From Bauldia sp. (GTDB lineage Bacteria; Pseudomonadota; Alphaproteobacteria; Rhizobiales; Kaistiaceae): a stretch of 41,199 bases of DNA. How positions within the stretch are numbered: position 1 is the first letter of the stretch; each line of letters opens with the position of its first letter. The DNA is taken from contig NZ_JAGRLA010000041.1 in NCBI RefSeq assembly GCF_020442045.1, positions 1 through 41,199 on the forward strand. Direction: 5' to 3'. Below, piece after piece: positions 18,472 through 25,625 of this stretch. The notes under the pieces were generated by a model. The model worked only from the letters and a program-made list of their open reading frames with translations. It did no database searches and was not told the DNA's origin. A program made the translations under genes and the position numbers.

Positions 18472-20013
18472 TCATGCGGCGTTGAAGGCGGGATCGTTGG
18501 TGGTGGCGGCCATCAGCTCCGCCGGCAGCGCGCCCTTGTCGAAGCGGCCGACGATCCGGCCCCGGTCGAGCACCAGCGAGCGGTCGGAGATGCCGGCCAC
18601 CTCCTCGACGTCCGACGAGAGGACGAGGACGGCGAGGCCGCGGTCGGCGAGCGCCCTGAGTTCCATGTAGATCTCGCGCCGTGCGCCGACGTCGACGCCG
18701 CGGGTCGGCTCCTCGAGGATCAACAGCTTGACGCTGTCGACCAGCCAGCGCGACACGCAGACCTTCTGCTGGTTGCCGCCCGACAGCGTCCGCATGGTCT
18801 GCTCCGGGCCCCGGGTGCGGATGCCGAGCAGGTCGATCCAGCGCTTCGCCTGCTCGGTCTCGGCGCTGCGCGAGACGAACAGGCCCTGGACGTAGCGGTC
18901 CTGGAAGGGGGCGACCATGTTCTCGCGCACCGTCAGGTCGCCGATGATGCCCTCCTGCTTGCGGTCGGCGGCGACGAAGCCGATGCCGCGCGCCTTGCCC
19001 CTGCCCGCCGATTCCGGCCGGTAGGCGGTGCCGGTCATCAGGATGGTCCCCCTGGTCGCCGGCCCGAGAGCACCATAGACCGCGCGGCCGAGCGTCTCGA
19101 TGCCCGAGCCGATCAGCCCGAAGACGCCGACGATCTCGCCGGAGCGCACGGCCATGTCGATAGTGTCGAGCTTGCCCGGCACGCTGAGCCCGCTCGTCGT
19201 CAGCACCTCCTCGCCGGCGTTGCCGCCACCGGCGAAATCGTAGAGGTCGTCGGCGACCCGGCCGAGCATGGCGGCCAGCACCTCGCCGCGAGAGGCGGCG
19301 GCGGTGGTGAAGAGCCCGGCATTGCGTCCGTCGCGCAGCACCGCGATGCGATCGGATATCTCGAAGACCTCGTTGAGGTAATGCGAGATGTAGATCACCG
19401 CGACCTGCTGCTCCTTGAGGCTTTGTATGATGCGGAAGATCAGCTTCGCTTCCTGCTCGGTCAGGGCCGCGGTCGGTTCGTCCATGACCAGGACACGCGC
19501 CTGTCCGGCCAGCGCCCGGGCGATCTCGACGATCCGCTGCTCGGCGACCGACAGCCGCTTGACCAGCGCGTTGACGTCGATCGATGCGAAGCCGAGCTGG
19601 TCGAGAAGCGCGCGCGACTGCTTGTTCATCGCCCGGTCGTCGACCATAGGGAATCCCGGTCCGGCCCTGGTCGGCAGATCGGCGAGGGAGATATTCTCGG
19701 CGACCGTCATGTCGCCCATCACCGAGATTTCCTGGGGCAGCAGCCGCACGCCCGCGGCGACCGCGGCGCGCGGGTCGGCGAACACCACCGGCTCGCCGTC
19801 GACCTTCACGGTGCCGGCGTCGCGGGTGTAGACGCCGGTCAGGATCTTGACCAGCGTCGACTTGCCGGCGCCGTTGGAGCCGAGCAGCGCCATCACCTCG
19901 CCGGGCGCGACGGCCAGCTCGACGTCGGAGAGCACGGCGACGCCGCCGAACGACTTGCCGATGCCGCGCATCTCGAGGCGCGGCGGGGTGGTTCCGGGTG
20001 TTTGGTCAGCCAT
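18472..20013 (-). CDS. Sugar ABC transporter ATP-binding protein (RbsA/MglA type, two NBDs)
   Basis: This 513-residue protein contains two fused nucleotide-binding domains, as is usual for ribose/galactose/xylose-type importers. NBD1 has a complete Walker A, GSNGAGKST (45-53), and Walker B VLVMDEPTAAL, with an LSVAEQRIVEIARAL region in place of a canonical signature. NBD2 (from about 250) has a degenerate Walker A (GLIGSGIETL, no Lys-Ser/Thr). It has a canonical signature LSGGNQQKV and Walker B LLILEEPTRGVDVGA. This asymmetry is normal in the family. It energises the permease encoded 13 bp downstream. A 321-bp gap with a palindromic element separates it from the upstream binding-protein gene. 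Confidence 0.95.
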   Translation of the reverse strand: MADQTPGTTPPRLEMRGIGKSFGGVAVLSDVELAVAPGEVMALLGSNGAGKSTLVKILTGVYTRDAGTVKVDGEPVVFADPRAAVAAGVRLLPQEISVMGDMTVAENISLADLPTRAGPGFPMVDDRAMNKQSRALLDQLGFASIDVNALVKRLSVAEQRIVEIARALAGQARVLVMDEPTAALTEQEAKLIFRIIQSLKEQQVAVIYISHYLNEVFEISDRIAVLRDGRNAGLFTTAAASRGEVLAAMLGRVADDLYDFAGGGNAGEEVLTTSGLSVPGKLDTIDMAVRSGEIVGVFGLIGSGIETLGRAVYGALGPATRGTILMTGTAYRPESAGRGKARGIGFVAADRKQEGIIGDLTVRENMVAPFQDRYVQGLFVSRSAETEQAKRWIDLLGIRTRGPEQTMRTLSGGNQQKVCVSRWLVDSVKLLILEEPTRGVDVGARREIYMELRALADRGLAVLVLSSDVEEVAGISDRSLVLDRGRIVGRFDKGALPAELMAATTNDPAFNAA

Positions 20014-20038
20014 GAATCAATACCAGGAAACGGGAGCG

Positions 20039-20248
20039 CCCTCCTCTCCCGGAGGGGGTGAGGATAGCGAGACCTGTTTCGCGAAGCGAAGCCCGGTCGA
20101 GCTTGGTGAGGGATTATGGAAGCCACCAATCGAGGCGCTGTCGACCCGGTACCTCATTCTGGTCTCTCCCACAATCCCCCGCCAACTCCGCCTGGGGCCG
20201 GCTTCGCCGGTAAGGCTCCGTATCCTCTCCTCCTCCGGGAGAGCAGGG
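20039..20248. repeat. 210-bp imperfect palindromic intergenic element (copy type B)
   Basis: Outer arms 20039-20058 (CCCTCCTCTCCCGGAGGGGG) and 20229-20248 pair at 18 of 20 positions. The similarity continues inward (GAGGATA-type sequence on both sides). The interior carries shorter self-complementary pieces (TTTCGCGAAGCGAA; GGCCGGCTTCGCCGG) and no credible gene. It occupies most of the 321-bp gap (20014-20334) between the binding-protein and ATPase genes of the minus-strand importer. The rest of that gap holds only the stem-loop at 20295-20319. It looks like a non-autonomous palindromic repeat inserted into an operon. Confidence 0.6.
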
Positions 20249-20294
20249 TGCCGCGCATAAGCTGCGACGACGCCGGGATATGCATGGTCGCGAG

Positions 20295-20319
20295 GGAGGG
20301 CCGGACCGGCCGGCCCTCC
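20295..20319 (-). terminator. Stem-loop after the binding-protein gene
   Basis: A perfect 10-bp stem (GGAGGGCCGG at 20295-20304, its complement at 20310-20319) with a 5-nt loop lies 15 nt after the binding-protein stop codon. There is no U tract, so it is more likely a partial terminator or an mRNA 3'-end stabiliser. That would leave more binding protein than permease/ATPase, as REP elements do in mal-type operons. Confidence 0.55.
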
Positions 20320-20334
20320 GTTCCGGGTCCGGGC

Positions 20335-21516
20335 CTATTCGGTCGGGATCAGCTCCAGCGCATCGGCCATCTCGGGCGACTGGCGAATCTCTTCCAGGTG
20401 CTTCTCGAAGGCCGCCTGCGGGAAGTCGATCGTCATGCCCGCGCCCTCGACGCAATCGAAGTCGGGGTAGAATTCGCAGACGTTGCCCTTGTCGACCATG
20501 ACATGGGTCATCAGCACCGTCGGCGGCAATGCATTCCCGGCGAGCTCCGACAGCGCCATCGGGATCAGGAAGTTGCCGTAGCGCTCGGGGAAGTAGCCGA
20601 CCGAAGCGACGAAGCTGGGCTCGGCCATCATCGTGGCGAGTTCGTCGGCGCCCATGCCGACCGCGATCAGGTCGTCTTCGCGGCCCGCCTGCTTCACGGC
20701 GCGGATCGTGCCGGTGGTGGCCTGGTCGTTGATCGCCGTGGTCATGATCGGCACGCCCTCGGGAATCCGGCCGAGCACGTTGTTGGTCTGCGCGAAGCTT
20801 TCCTCGAGTGTGTTCTTGGTGTCGATGGTGATGACGTGGTCTTCGGGGAAGCCTTCGACGGTGGCGAGGAAGCCGGCAAGCTGGCCGCCGGTCCGCATCG
20901 CCGGAACCGCGCCGGACTGCGGCAGGTCGCCGAGGATGAAGTAGCCTTCCCTGACCTTGTCGGCGCCGAACTTGGCGATCGCCGCCTGGCCCAGATAGAC
21001 GCCGCCCATGTAACCCGATTTCGGGTTGTTGGCGCCGAAGAAGGTCGCGCCCGGCATCGGGATGTCGATGGCGATGACCTTGATCCCGGCATCCGCCATC
21101 TTCTGCATGATCGTCGCGCCGAAATTGGCGTCGGTCTGGAACTCGATGACGAAATCGACGTCGCGGTTGATGAAGCTCTCCGCGTTGGTCAGCGCGGTGG
21201 CGCCGTCGAGGTTGTTGTCGGCGACGACGACCTCGATCCCGGCCGCCTCGGCGTTCTCGAGGATGCCCTTCTCGACCTTCGAGCAGAAGGAGATGCCACG
21301 GTCGAGGTTGGCGAAGGCGATCACGTATTTGTCGCCGTTCTTCGGCGGGCTCTGCTTGATGGCGTCGACCACCATCGCGCCGAGCGCGTCGGCGGAGAGC
21401 ATCTCGCCGGAGAATCCGGTCGGCGTGAAGCCGTGGAAATCCTGTGCCGGGGCGATCGCCGTGGTCAGCGCCAGGGCGGCGCCGGACAAAATCATGCGGA
21501 CAGCGTGCAAGCGCAT
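20335..21516 (-). CDS. Sugar ABC transporter substrate-binding protein (type I periplasmic)
   Basis: 393 residues. A signal peptide (MRLHAVRMILSGAALALTTA...IAPA) is probably cut after about residue 24. The mature protein is a Peripla_BP_4 two-lobed binder of the ribose/galactose type. YVIAFANLDRGISFCSKVEKG opens lobe 1 and an aspartate-containing VVVADNNLDG follows. Lobe 2 contains the long ITIDTKNTLEESFAQTNNVLG helix and VGMGADELATMMAEP. It is longer than the common 310-340 residue members and has Cys in FCSK, GNVCEF and FDCVEG, so a disulfide is possible. ATG 21514-21516 follows GGGAGGAAG at good spacing. The promoter and a FadR-like palindrome lie just upstream. It is the first gene of the minus-strand importer. 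Confidence 0.93.
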   Translation of the reverse strand: MRLHAVRMILSGAALALTTAIAPAQDFHGFTPTGFSGEMLSADALGAMVVDAIKQSPPKNGDKYVIAFANLDRGISFCSKVEKGILENAEAAGIEVVVADNNLDGATALTNAESFINRDVDFVIEFQTDANFGATIMQKMADAGIKVIAIDIPMPGATFFGANNPKSGYMGGVYLGQAAIAKFGADKVREGYFILGDLPQSGAVPAMRTGGQLAGFLATVEGFPEDHVITIDTKNTLEESFAQTNNVLGRIPEGVPIMTTAINDQATTGTIRAVKQAGREDDLIAVGMGADELATMMAEPSFVASVGYFPERYGNFLIPMALSELAGNALPPTVLMTHVMVDKGNVCEFYPDFDCVEGAGMTIDFPQAAFEKHLEEIRQSPEMADALELIPTE

Positions 21517-21551
21517 AGTATCTTCCTCCCAGGTAGGCTGACCTTGTTTGT

Positions 21552-21568
21552 AATTGGTCAGACCAGTT
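21552..21568. promoter_or_regulatory. FadR/FCD-type operator palindrome
   Basis: AATTGGTCAGACCAGTT is a 17-bp palindrome with 7 of 8 arm positions paired around a central A. Its core TGGTCAGACCA fits the TGGTnnnACCA pattern recognised by FCD-subfamily GntR regulators such as FadR. It sits just downstream of the predicted -10 of the binding-protein promoter, a repressor position. The FCD regulator at 16532-17251 is the obvious candidate ligand. The divergent hydrolase gene starts 73 bp away on the other side. Confidence 0.65.
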
Positions 21569-21573
21569 AAGTT

Positions 21574-21609
21574 CTCTGCATTGATAATCCGCGATCGGCG
21601 TTTTGCCAA
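21574..21609 (-). promoter_or_regulatory. Predicted sigma70-type promoter for the binding-protein gene
   Basis: On the minus strand, TTGGCA (21604-21609) and TATCAA (21581-21586) are separated by 17 bp. They match the -35 and -10 consensus at 5/6 and 4/6 positions. The expected transcript start is near 21574, immediately before the operator palindrome and about 58 nt from the ATG at 21516. Confidence 0.5.
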
Positions 21610-21640
21610 GCGGCTTGCAACGCGAAGGAGGGGAACGCCG

Positions 21641-22288
21641 ATGGCCACAATCGTCTGCTACGGGGATTCGAACACGTGGGGCGCGGTCCCGCTGCCGGAG
21701 CGCATGCTGCCCGAACGCTTCTCCCCGGCCGAGCGCTGGCCGGGCGTGCTGCGCGACAAGCTCGGCGCGGGCCATACGGTGATCGAGGAGGGCCTCAACG
21801 GGCGCACGACCTGCCTCGACGATCCGATCGAAGGCGTCCACAAGAACGGCCTGAAGCACCTGCCGGTCATCCTCGAGAGTCACGCGCCGATCGATCTGCT
21901 GATCATCAAGCTCGGCACCAACGACCTGAAATATCGCCTGTCGATGTCGGCCGGCGATATCGCCGACGGCGCCGGACTCCTGATCGACAAGGCAAGCAGC
22001 CTGGTCTGTCCGCCTCACGGCCGGGCGCCGGCCGTCCTGCTCATCTCGCCGGCGCCGCTCGCCAGGCTCACATGGCTCGCCGGCATGTTCGAGGGCGGTA
22101 CGGAAAAGTCGCTGAAACTCGGCAGCGAAATGGCCCGGGTCGCGAAGGAGCGCGACGTTGCCTTCCTCGACGCCGGTACGGTGGTCACGTCGAGCCCCGT
22201 CGACGGCATCCATCTCGATCGTGACGGACAACGCATGCTCGGCGAGGCCGTCGCCGCCATCGTCCCGACGATCCTGCCGGGCGCCTGA
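21641..22288 (+). CDS. SGNH/GDSL-family hydrolase (esterase)
   Basis: A 215-residue cytoplasmic-looking serine esterase; no signal peptide. All catalytic blocks are present: the nucleophile S10 in VCYGDSNTWG, the oxyanion-hole Gly in ERWPGVL and the Asn in KLGTNDLK, and D188/H191 in VDGIHLDRDG. The family includes arylesterases and carbohydrate deacetylases; related proteins are often annotated as arylesterase in rhizobia. The ATG at 21641 follows AAGGAGGGG. It is transcribed divergently from the sugar-binding-protein gene, and an operator palindrome lies between them. A role in removing acyl groups from the imported sugar is possible but is inference. Confidence 0.9.
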   Translation: MATIVCYGDSNTWGAVPLPERMLPERFSPAERWPGVLRDKLGAGHTVIEEGLNGRTTCLDDPIEGVHKNGLKHLPVILESHAPIDLLIIKLGTNDLKYRLSMSAGDIADGAGLLIDKASSLVCPPHGRAPAVLLISPAPLARLTWLAGMFEGGTEKSLKLGSEMARVAKERDVAFLDAGTVVTSSPVDGIHLDRDGQRMLGEAVAAIVPTILPGA

Positions 22289-22354
22289 CAACCAGCCGCG
22301 GCGGACCATCGCGGCGACGCGTCCGTGGGCCGCGCCTGCTAAGTCGCGCGATCA

Positions 22355-22375
22355 GCAAGTAAAAAAATTACTTGC
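22355..22375. promoter_or_regulatory. Perfect A/T-rich palindrome, candidate operator
   Basis: GCAAGTAA (22355-22362) and TTACTTGC (22368-22375) are exact complements separated by five A residues. This stands out in a very GC-rich window. It lies about 80 bp before the first gene of the long plus-strand unit, in the only AT-rich patch of the 165-bp gap after the hydrolase gene. Position and symmetry suggest binding of a dimeric regulator; the IclR-type regulator encoded as the second gene of the unit is the best candidate. The T-rich right half could overlap a promoter, but I see no convincing -10 box. Confidence 0.5.
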
Positions 22376-22453
22376 ATATGTGAAAATGCCCTCATAGCCT
22401 GATGACACACCGGCGCAAGACCGGACGCGAAGACGTCTTGAGGGGGGATGTGC

Positions 22454-23620
22454 ATGGGGGTTGCGCTCAAGGGACTGGCTTGGGACCACCGTCGTTGCTG
22501 GGGTCCTCTCGACGCGAGCATTCCCGCCTACACCGCCGCGCATCCCGACCTGACGATCGAGTGGGATCGACGCAGCCTCTACGAATTCGGCGAAGGCCGC
22601 ATCGAGGACGTGGTGAAGACCCACGACCTCGTCGTTTTCGATCACCCCTTCATCGGCGAGATTGCCCGCGACGGGCTGCTGGTCCCCTTCGATCCCTGGC
22701 TCGATGCCGGGACGCGGCGCGCCTTCGAGGCCGATTCCGTCGGCCGGTCGTGGCAGTCCTACCAGGCCGAAGGACGGCAATGGGCGCTGCCGATCGACGC
22801 CGCGGCGCAGGTCGCCGCCTATCGTCCGGATCTTCTGACGGATTACGGCGATCGGGTGCCGAGGTCACACGAGGAGGTCCTGGCGCTGGGGCGGCGCCTG
22901 ACGGCGAAGGGACAGTGGCTCGGCCTGCCGCTGGTTCCGACCGACGCCATGTGCCTGATCATCACAGGCGCCGAATCCGCCGGCCATCGCATCGGCGCGT
23001 CGCCGGACGTGTTTCTCGCTCCCGGCGCGGTCGCCGAGGTGGTCGATCGCCTTCGCGACCTCGCCGCCCTGTCGCATCCCGACTCCTGGTCGTGGAATCC
23101 GATCCGCTGCTTCGAGCACATGATCCACAACGACGACGTGGTCTATGTGCCCTTCGCCTTCGGCTATGTGAACTACGCGTCGCGGACCGAAGAGCCGTAT
23201 CTGCTCTTCGCCGATATTCCGGCGGCCCCGCCGCACGGCGCGCTGCTCGGCGGCGCCGGCATCGGGGTCAGCAGCCTGTGCCGGCACCAGGACGAGGCGA
23301 TCCGCTACGCGCTCCATCTCTGCGGCCCCGAATTCCAGCGCGGCGAATACGTCACCGCCGGCGGCCAGCCCGGCTCGCTCGCCGCCTGGACCGACCCGGA
23401 GGTCAACCGGGCGACCCGGAACTTCTTCGCCGATACGCTCGCCACCCTTCAGGGGTCCTACCTGCGCCCGACCCGTCCGGGCTTCCTGCCCTTCTTTCGC
23501 GAGTGCACCCACAAGGCGGTGGCGGCGATCAGGGGCGAGATACCGGCGGGCGAACTCGCCGACTGGCTGAACGCCCGCCATGCCGCGACCAGCGGCGCTC
23601 TCGACGGGAGCCCGGCATGA
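22454..23620 (+). CDS. Solute-binding-protein-like protein without signal peptide
   Basis: 388 residues resembling family 1 extracellular solute-binding proteins of sugar/polyamine type. The N-terminus (VALKGLAWDHRRCWGPLDAS) leads straight into the first strand; WDRRSLYEFGEGRIEDV, VVFDHPFIGEIA and LPIDAAAQVAAYRPDLL follow the typical lobe order. There is no signal peptide, lipobox or hydrophobic leader, so it should stay in the cytoplasm. ATG 22448 directly abuts the AGGGGGG ribosome site, whereas ATG 22454 has a 6-7 nt spacer and is used. Its stop overlaps the IclR gene's ATG (ATGA). From memory, similar leaderless proteins occur near CaiB-type CoA-transferase genes. A sensory or ligand-sequestering role with the regulator is a hypothesis. 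Confidence 0.8.
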   Translation: MGVALKGLAWDHRRCWGPLDASIPAYTAAHPDLTIEWDRRSLYEFGEGRIEDVVKTHDLVVFDHPFIGEIARDGLLVPFDPWLDAGTRRAFEADSVGRSWQSYQAEGRQWALPIDAAAQVAAYRPDLLTDYGDRVPRSHEEVLALGRRLTAKGQWLGLPLVPTDAMCLIITGAESAGHRIGASPDVFLAPGAVAEVVDRLRDLAALSHPDSWSWNPIRCFEHMIHNDDVVYVPFAFGYVNYASRTEEPYLLFADIPAAPPHGALLGGAGIGVSSLCRHQDEAIRYALHLCGPEFQRGEYVTAGGQPGSLAAWTDPEVNRATRNFFADTLATLQGSYLRPTRPGFLPFFRECTHKAVAAIRGEIPAGELADWLNARHAATSGALDGSPA

Positions 23621-24465
23621 ACGACGACGCCCGCATCCTGTCCCTTGAGGAGGGCGGGCCGGCAGCGGCGCGGAAGGGCCCCGCGCGCCCCGTCTACAAG
23701 GCGCCGGCGGCGGAGAAGGCGCTCGACATCCTCGAATTCATGGCCGACCGCCCGGACGGCGTCACCCAGACCGAGATTTCGCTCGGCCTCGGCCGGTCGA
23801 TCCACGAGCTCTACCGGATCATCCAGCTCCTCGAGAAGCGCGGCTATCTGGTCCGCGCCCCGAAGTCGGACCGCTATCGCCTCTCGCTGAAGCTCTTCGA
23901 GCTCGCCCACAAGCATCCGCCGGTCAACCGCCTGGTCGACGCGGCGCTGCCGGTGATGCGCGGGCTCGCCCAGGATTCGGACCAGAGCTGCCACCTGGTC
24001 GTGCTCAACGGCCTGCAGGTGCTGATCGTCGTCCAGGTCGAATCGCCCCTGCCGATGCGCTATTCGGTCGCCCTCGGTTCGCAGTTCCCGGTGCTTGAGA
24101 CCTCGTCCGGGGCGGTGCTTCTCGCCAGCCGCCCGCAGCCCGACCGCGACCAGTTGATCGAGCGGCTGCTGGCGGTCGATCCGCGGGCCGGCGGCGCCGA
24201 CCTCGGCGAGCGCCTCGCCGCGATCGACGGGCAGGGCTACGAGATGCGCGCCTCGCTCGCCGTCGAAGGCTGCACCAATATCGCGCTGCCCGTCCGCGAC
24301 CATACCGGCCGGACCGTGGCGGCGCTCACCGTACCCTATCTGCCGCAGACCCATGCGCGCTTCGACCGCCAGACGGTCCTCAGGCTGGCGCAGGCCGCGG
24401 CGATCGAAATCTCGCGCGCCCTCGGCGCTCCCGACAACACCGGCGGATCCGCCGATGGACCTTGA
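23617..24465 (+). CDS. IclR-family transcriptional regulator
   Basis: 282 residues. The N-terminal winged helix (about 30-90) contains AAEKALDILEFMADRPDG, the recognition region ISLGLGRSIHELYRIIQLLE and the wing KSDRYRLSLKLFELA. The C-terminal IclR effector domain includes CHLVVLNGLQVLIVVQVE, the S-S-G-A stretch LETSSGAVLLAS, and the terminal NIALPVRDHTGRTVAALTV strand pair that lines the ligand pocket. Start ATG overlaps the preceding gene's stop by 4 bp. It probably controls this plus-strand unit in response to a pathway intermediate; the palindrome at 22355-22375 is a candidate site. Confidence 0.93.
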   Translation: MNDDARILSLEEGGPAAARKGPARPVYKAPAAEKALDILEFMADRPDGVTQTEISLGLGRSIHELYRIIQLLEKRGYLVRAPKSDRYRLSLKLFELAHKHPPVNRLVDAALPVMRGLAQDSDQSCHLVVLNGLQVLIVVQVESPLPMRYSVALGSQFPVLETSSGAVLLASRPQPDRDQLIERLLAVDPRAGGADLGERLAAIDGQGYEMRASLAVEGCTNIALPVRDHTGRTVAALTVPYLPQTHARFDRQTVLRLAQAAAIEISRALGAPDNTGGSADGP

Positions 24466-24520
24466 GAGCGGCCGCCCTTTCAACCCCCCTCGCAGGCGCG
24501 AGACAACAGGGAGGAAGACC

Positions 24521-25552
24521 ATGCAGAAAATACTCTTCGCAATGCTGGCGGCCGGTACCGCGCTGGTCGCGGTCTCGGCCGTGCCGGCCAGCGCCCAGGA
24601 CACGCCGAAGCGCATCGGCTACGTCGTCAACTACGCGACGCATGAGTGGTACCAGAATGTCATCAAGGGCATGAAGGACCACGCCGCCGAGATCGGCGCC
24701 ACGGTCGAGGTCAAGGATGCCAATCTCGACGTCGCCAAGCAGGTTTCGGCCGCCGAGGACTTCATCGCCCAGGGCGTCGACGTTCTCATCCTGACCCCGG
24801 TCAACGAGGAAGGCGTCGTGCCGCTGCTGCGTCGCGCCAAGGCCGCCGGCATGCCGGTGGTGCTGGAAGGCAACCCGGTCAAGGGCATGACCACCATGGT
24901 CGCGATCTGCGACTATGACACCGGCTACGACGCCGGCGTCGCGGCCGGCAAATACGCCAAGGAGAATCTCGGCGGCGTCGCCAAGGTGATGAATGTCGGC
25001 CTGCCGCTGCTCTCGGCCACCGTGCTGCGCTCGCAGGGCTTCATGGACGGCATCCAGACCGAGATCCCGGACGCGGTGATGGTCCATGACCTCGATGGCG
25101 GCGGCAACCCCGACCGTGCGCTCGAGGTCTCGACCGCCGCGCTTGCCCAGAACGATGACATCAACATCATCTACGGCATCAACGACTCGTCGTCGCTGGG
25201 CGGTCTCCAGGCCTGGAAGGCGGCCGGCAAGTCGCAGGACGGCCTGCTCGTCGTCGGCACCGGCGGCGAGGGCCTCGCCTTCATCAACGCGATGGAGAAC
25301 GAGCCGTCCTACCGCATCGAGGCCGCGATGTTCCCGGAAAAGAACGGCTACACCGCCATCGACGCCGCGGTTAAGGTCTTCAACAATGAGGAAGTGCCGC
25401 CGCACATCGTCAGCCCGACCGCGCCGATGATCGGCGACGAGTGGTCCAAGTATTACGACTATGACGGCACCACCCGGTCGATCAAATGGGACGCGGTCAA
25501 CGCGCTCGTTCCGCCGGCGAAGTGCACCAAGACCGCGGCCGACCTGAAGTAG
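24521..25552 (+). CDS. Sugar ABC transporter substrate-binding protein
   Basis: 343 residues; signal peptide MQKILFAMLAAGTALVAVSA followed by VPASA-Q, with cleavage expected near residue 25. The mature part is a Peripla_BP_4 protein of the ribose/xylose type. RIGYVVNYATHEWYQNVIKGM opens the first lobe. The binding-loop segment FIAQGVDVLILTPVNEEGVV and NIIYGINDSSSLGGLQAWKAAG follow, as in RbsB-like proteins. Cys occurs in ICDYD and in the C-terminal AKCTK. ATG 24521 follows AGGGAGGAAG. The 55-bp gap to the IclR gene is short, so co-transcription is likely. It feeds the permease/ATPase/permease set encoded next. Confidence 0.94.
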   Translation: MQKILFAMLAAGTALVAVSAVPASAQDTPKRIGYVVNYATHEWYQNVIKGMKDHAAEIGATVEVKDANLDVAKQVSAAEDFIAQGVDVLILTPVNEEGVVPLLRRAKAAGMPVVLEGNPVKGMTTMVAICDYDTGYDAGVAAGKYAKENLGGVAKVMNVGLPLLSATVLRSQGFMDGIQTEIPDAVMVHDLDGGGNPDRALEVSTAALAQNDDINIIYGINDSSSLGGLQAWKAAGKSQDGLLVVGTGGEGLAFINAMENEPSYRIEAAMFPEKNGYTAIDAAVKVFNNEEVPPHIVSPTAPMIGDEWSKYYDYDGTTRSIKWDAVNALVPPAKCTKTAADLK

Positions 25553-25573
25553 CGTCCGCGAGGAGCAACACCG

Positions 25574-25598
25574 CCCGGGGCCCCGTCGTGGCTCCGGG
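25574..25598 (+). terminator. Stem-loop between binding-protein and permease genes
   Basis: CCCGGGGCC (25574-25582) pairs with GGCTCCGGG (25590-25598) at 8 of 9 positions across a 7-nt loop, 21 nt after the binding-protein stop. No T tract follows. As in the minus-strand importer, it is placed to attenuate readthrough or stabilise the binding-protein mRNA end. Confidence 0.45.
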
Positions 25599-25625
25599 TG
25601 AAGTCCGGAAGATGGCGAAGCATCG

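Noticed and set aside
17424..20061. Long plus-strand frames opposite the minus-strand permease and ATPase genes
   Set aside because: Asp/Arg/His-rich translations typical of antisense frames; the opposite strand has clear Walker and permease motifs.
20116..21570. Plus-strand frame opposite the binding-protein gene
   Set aside because: Shadow frame running through the palindromic element; no domain recognisable.
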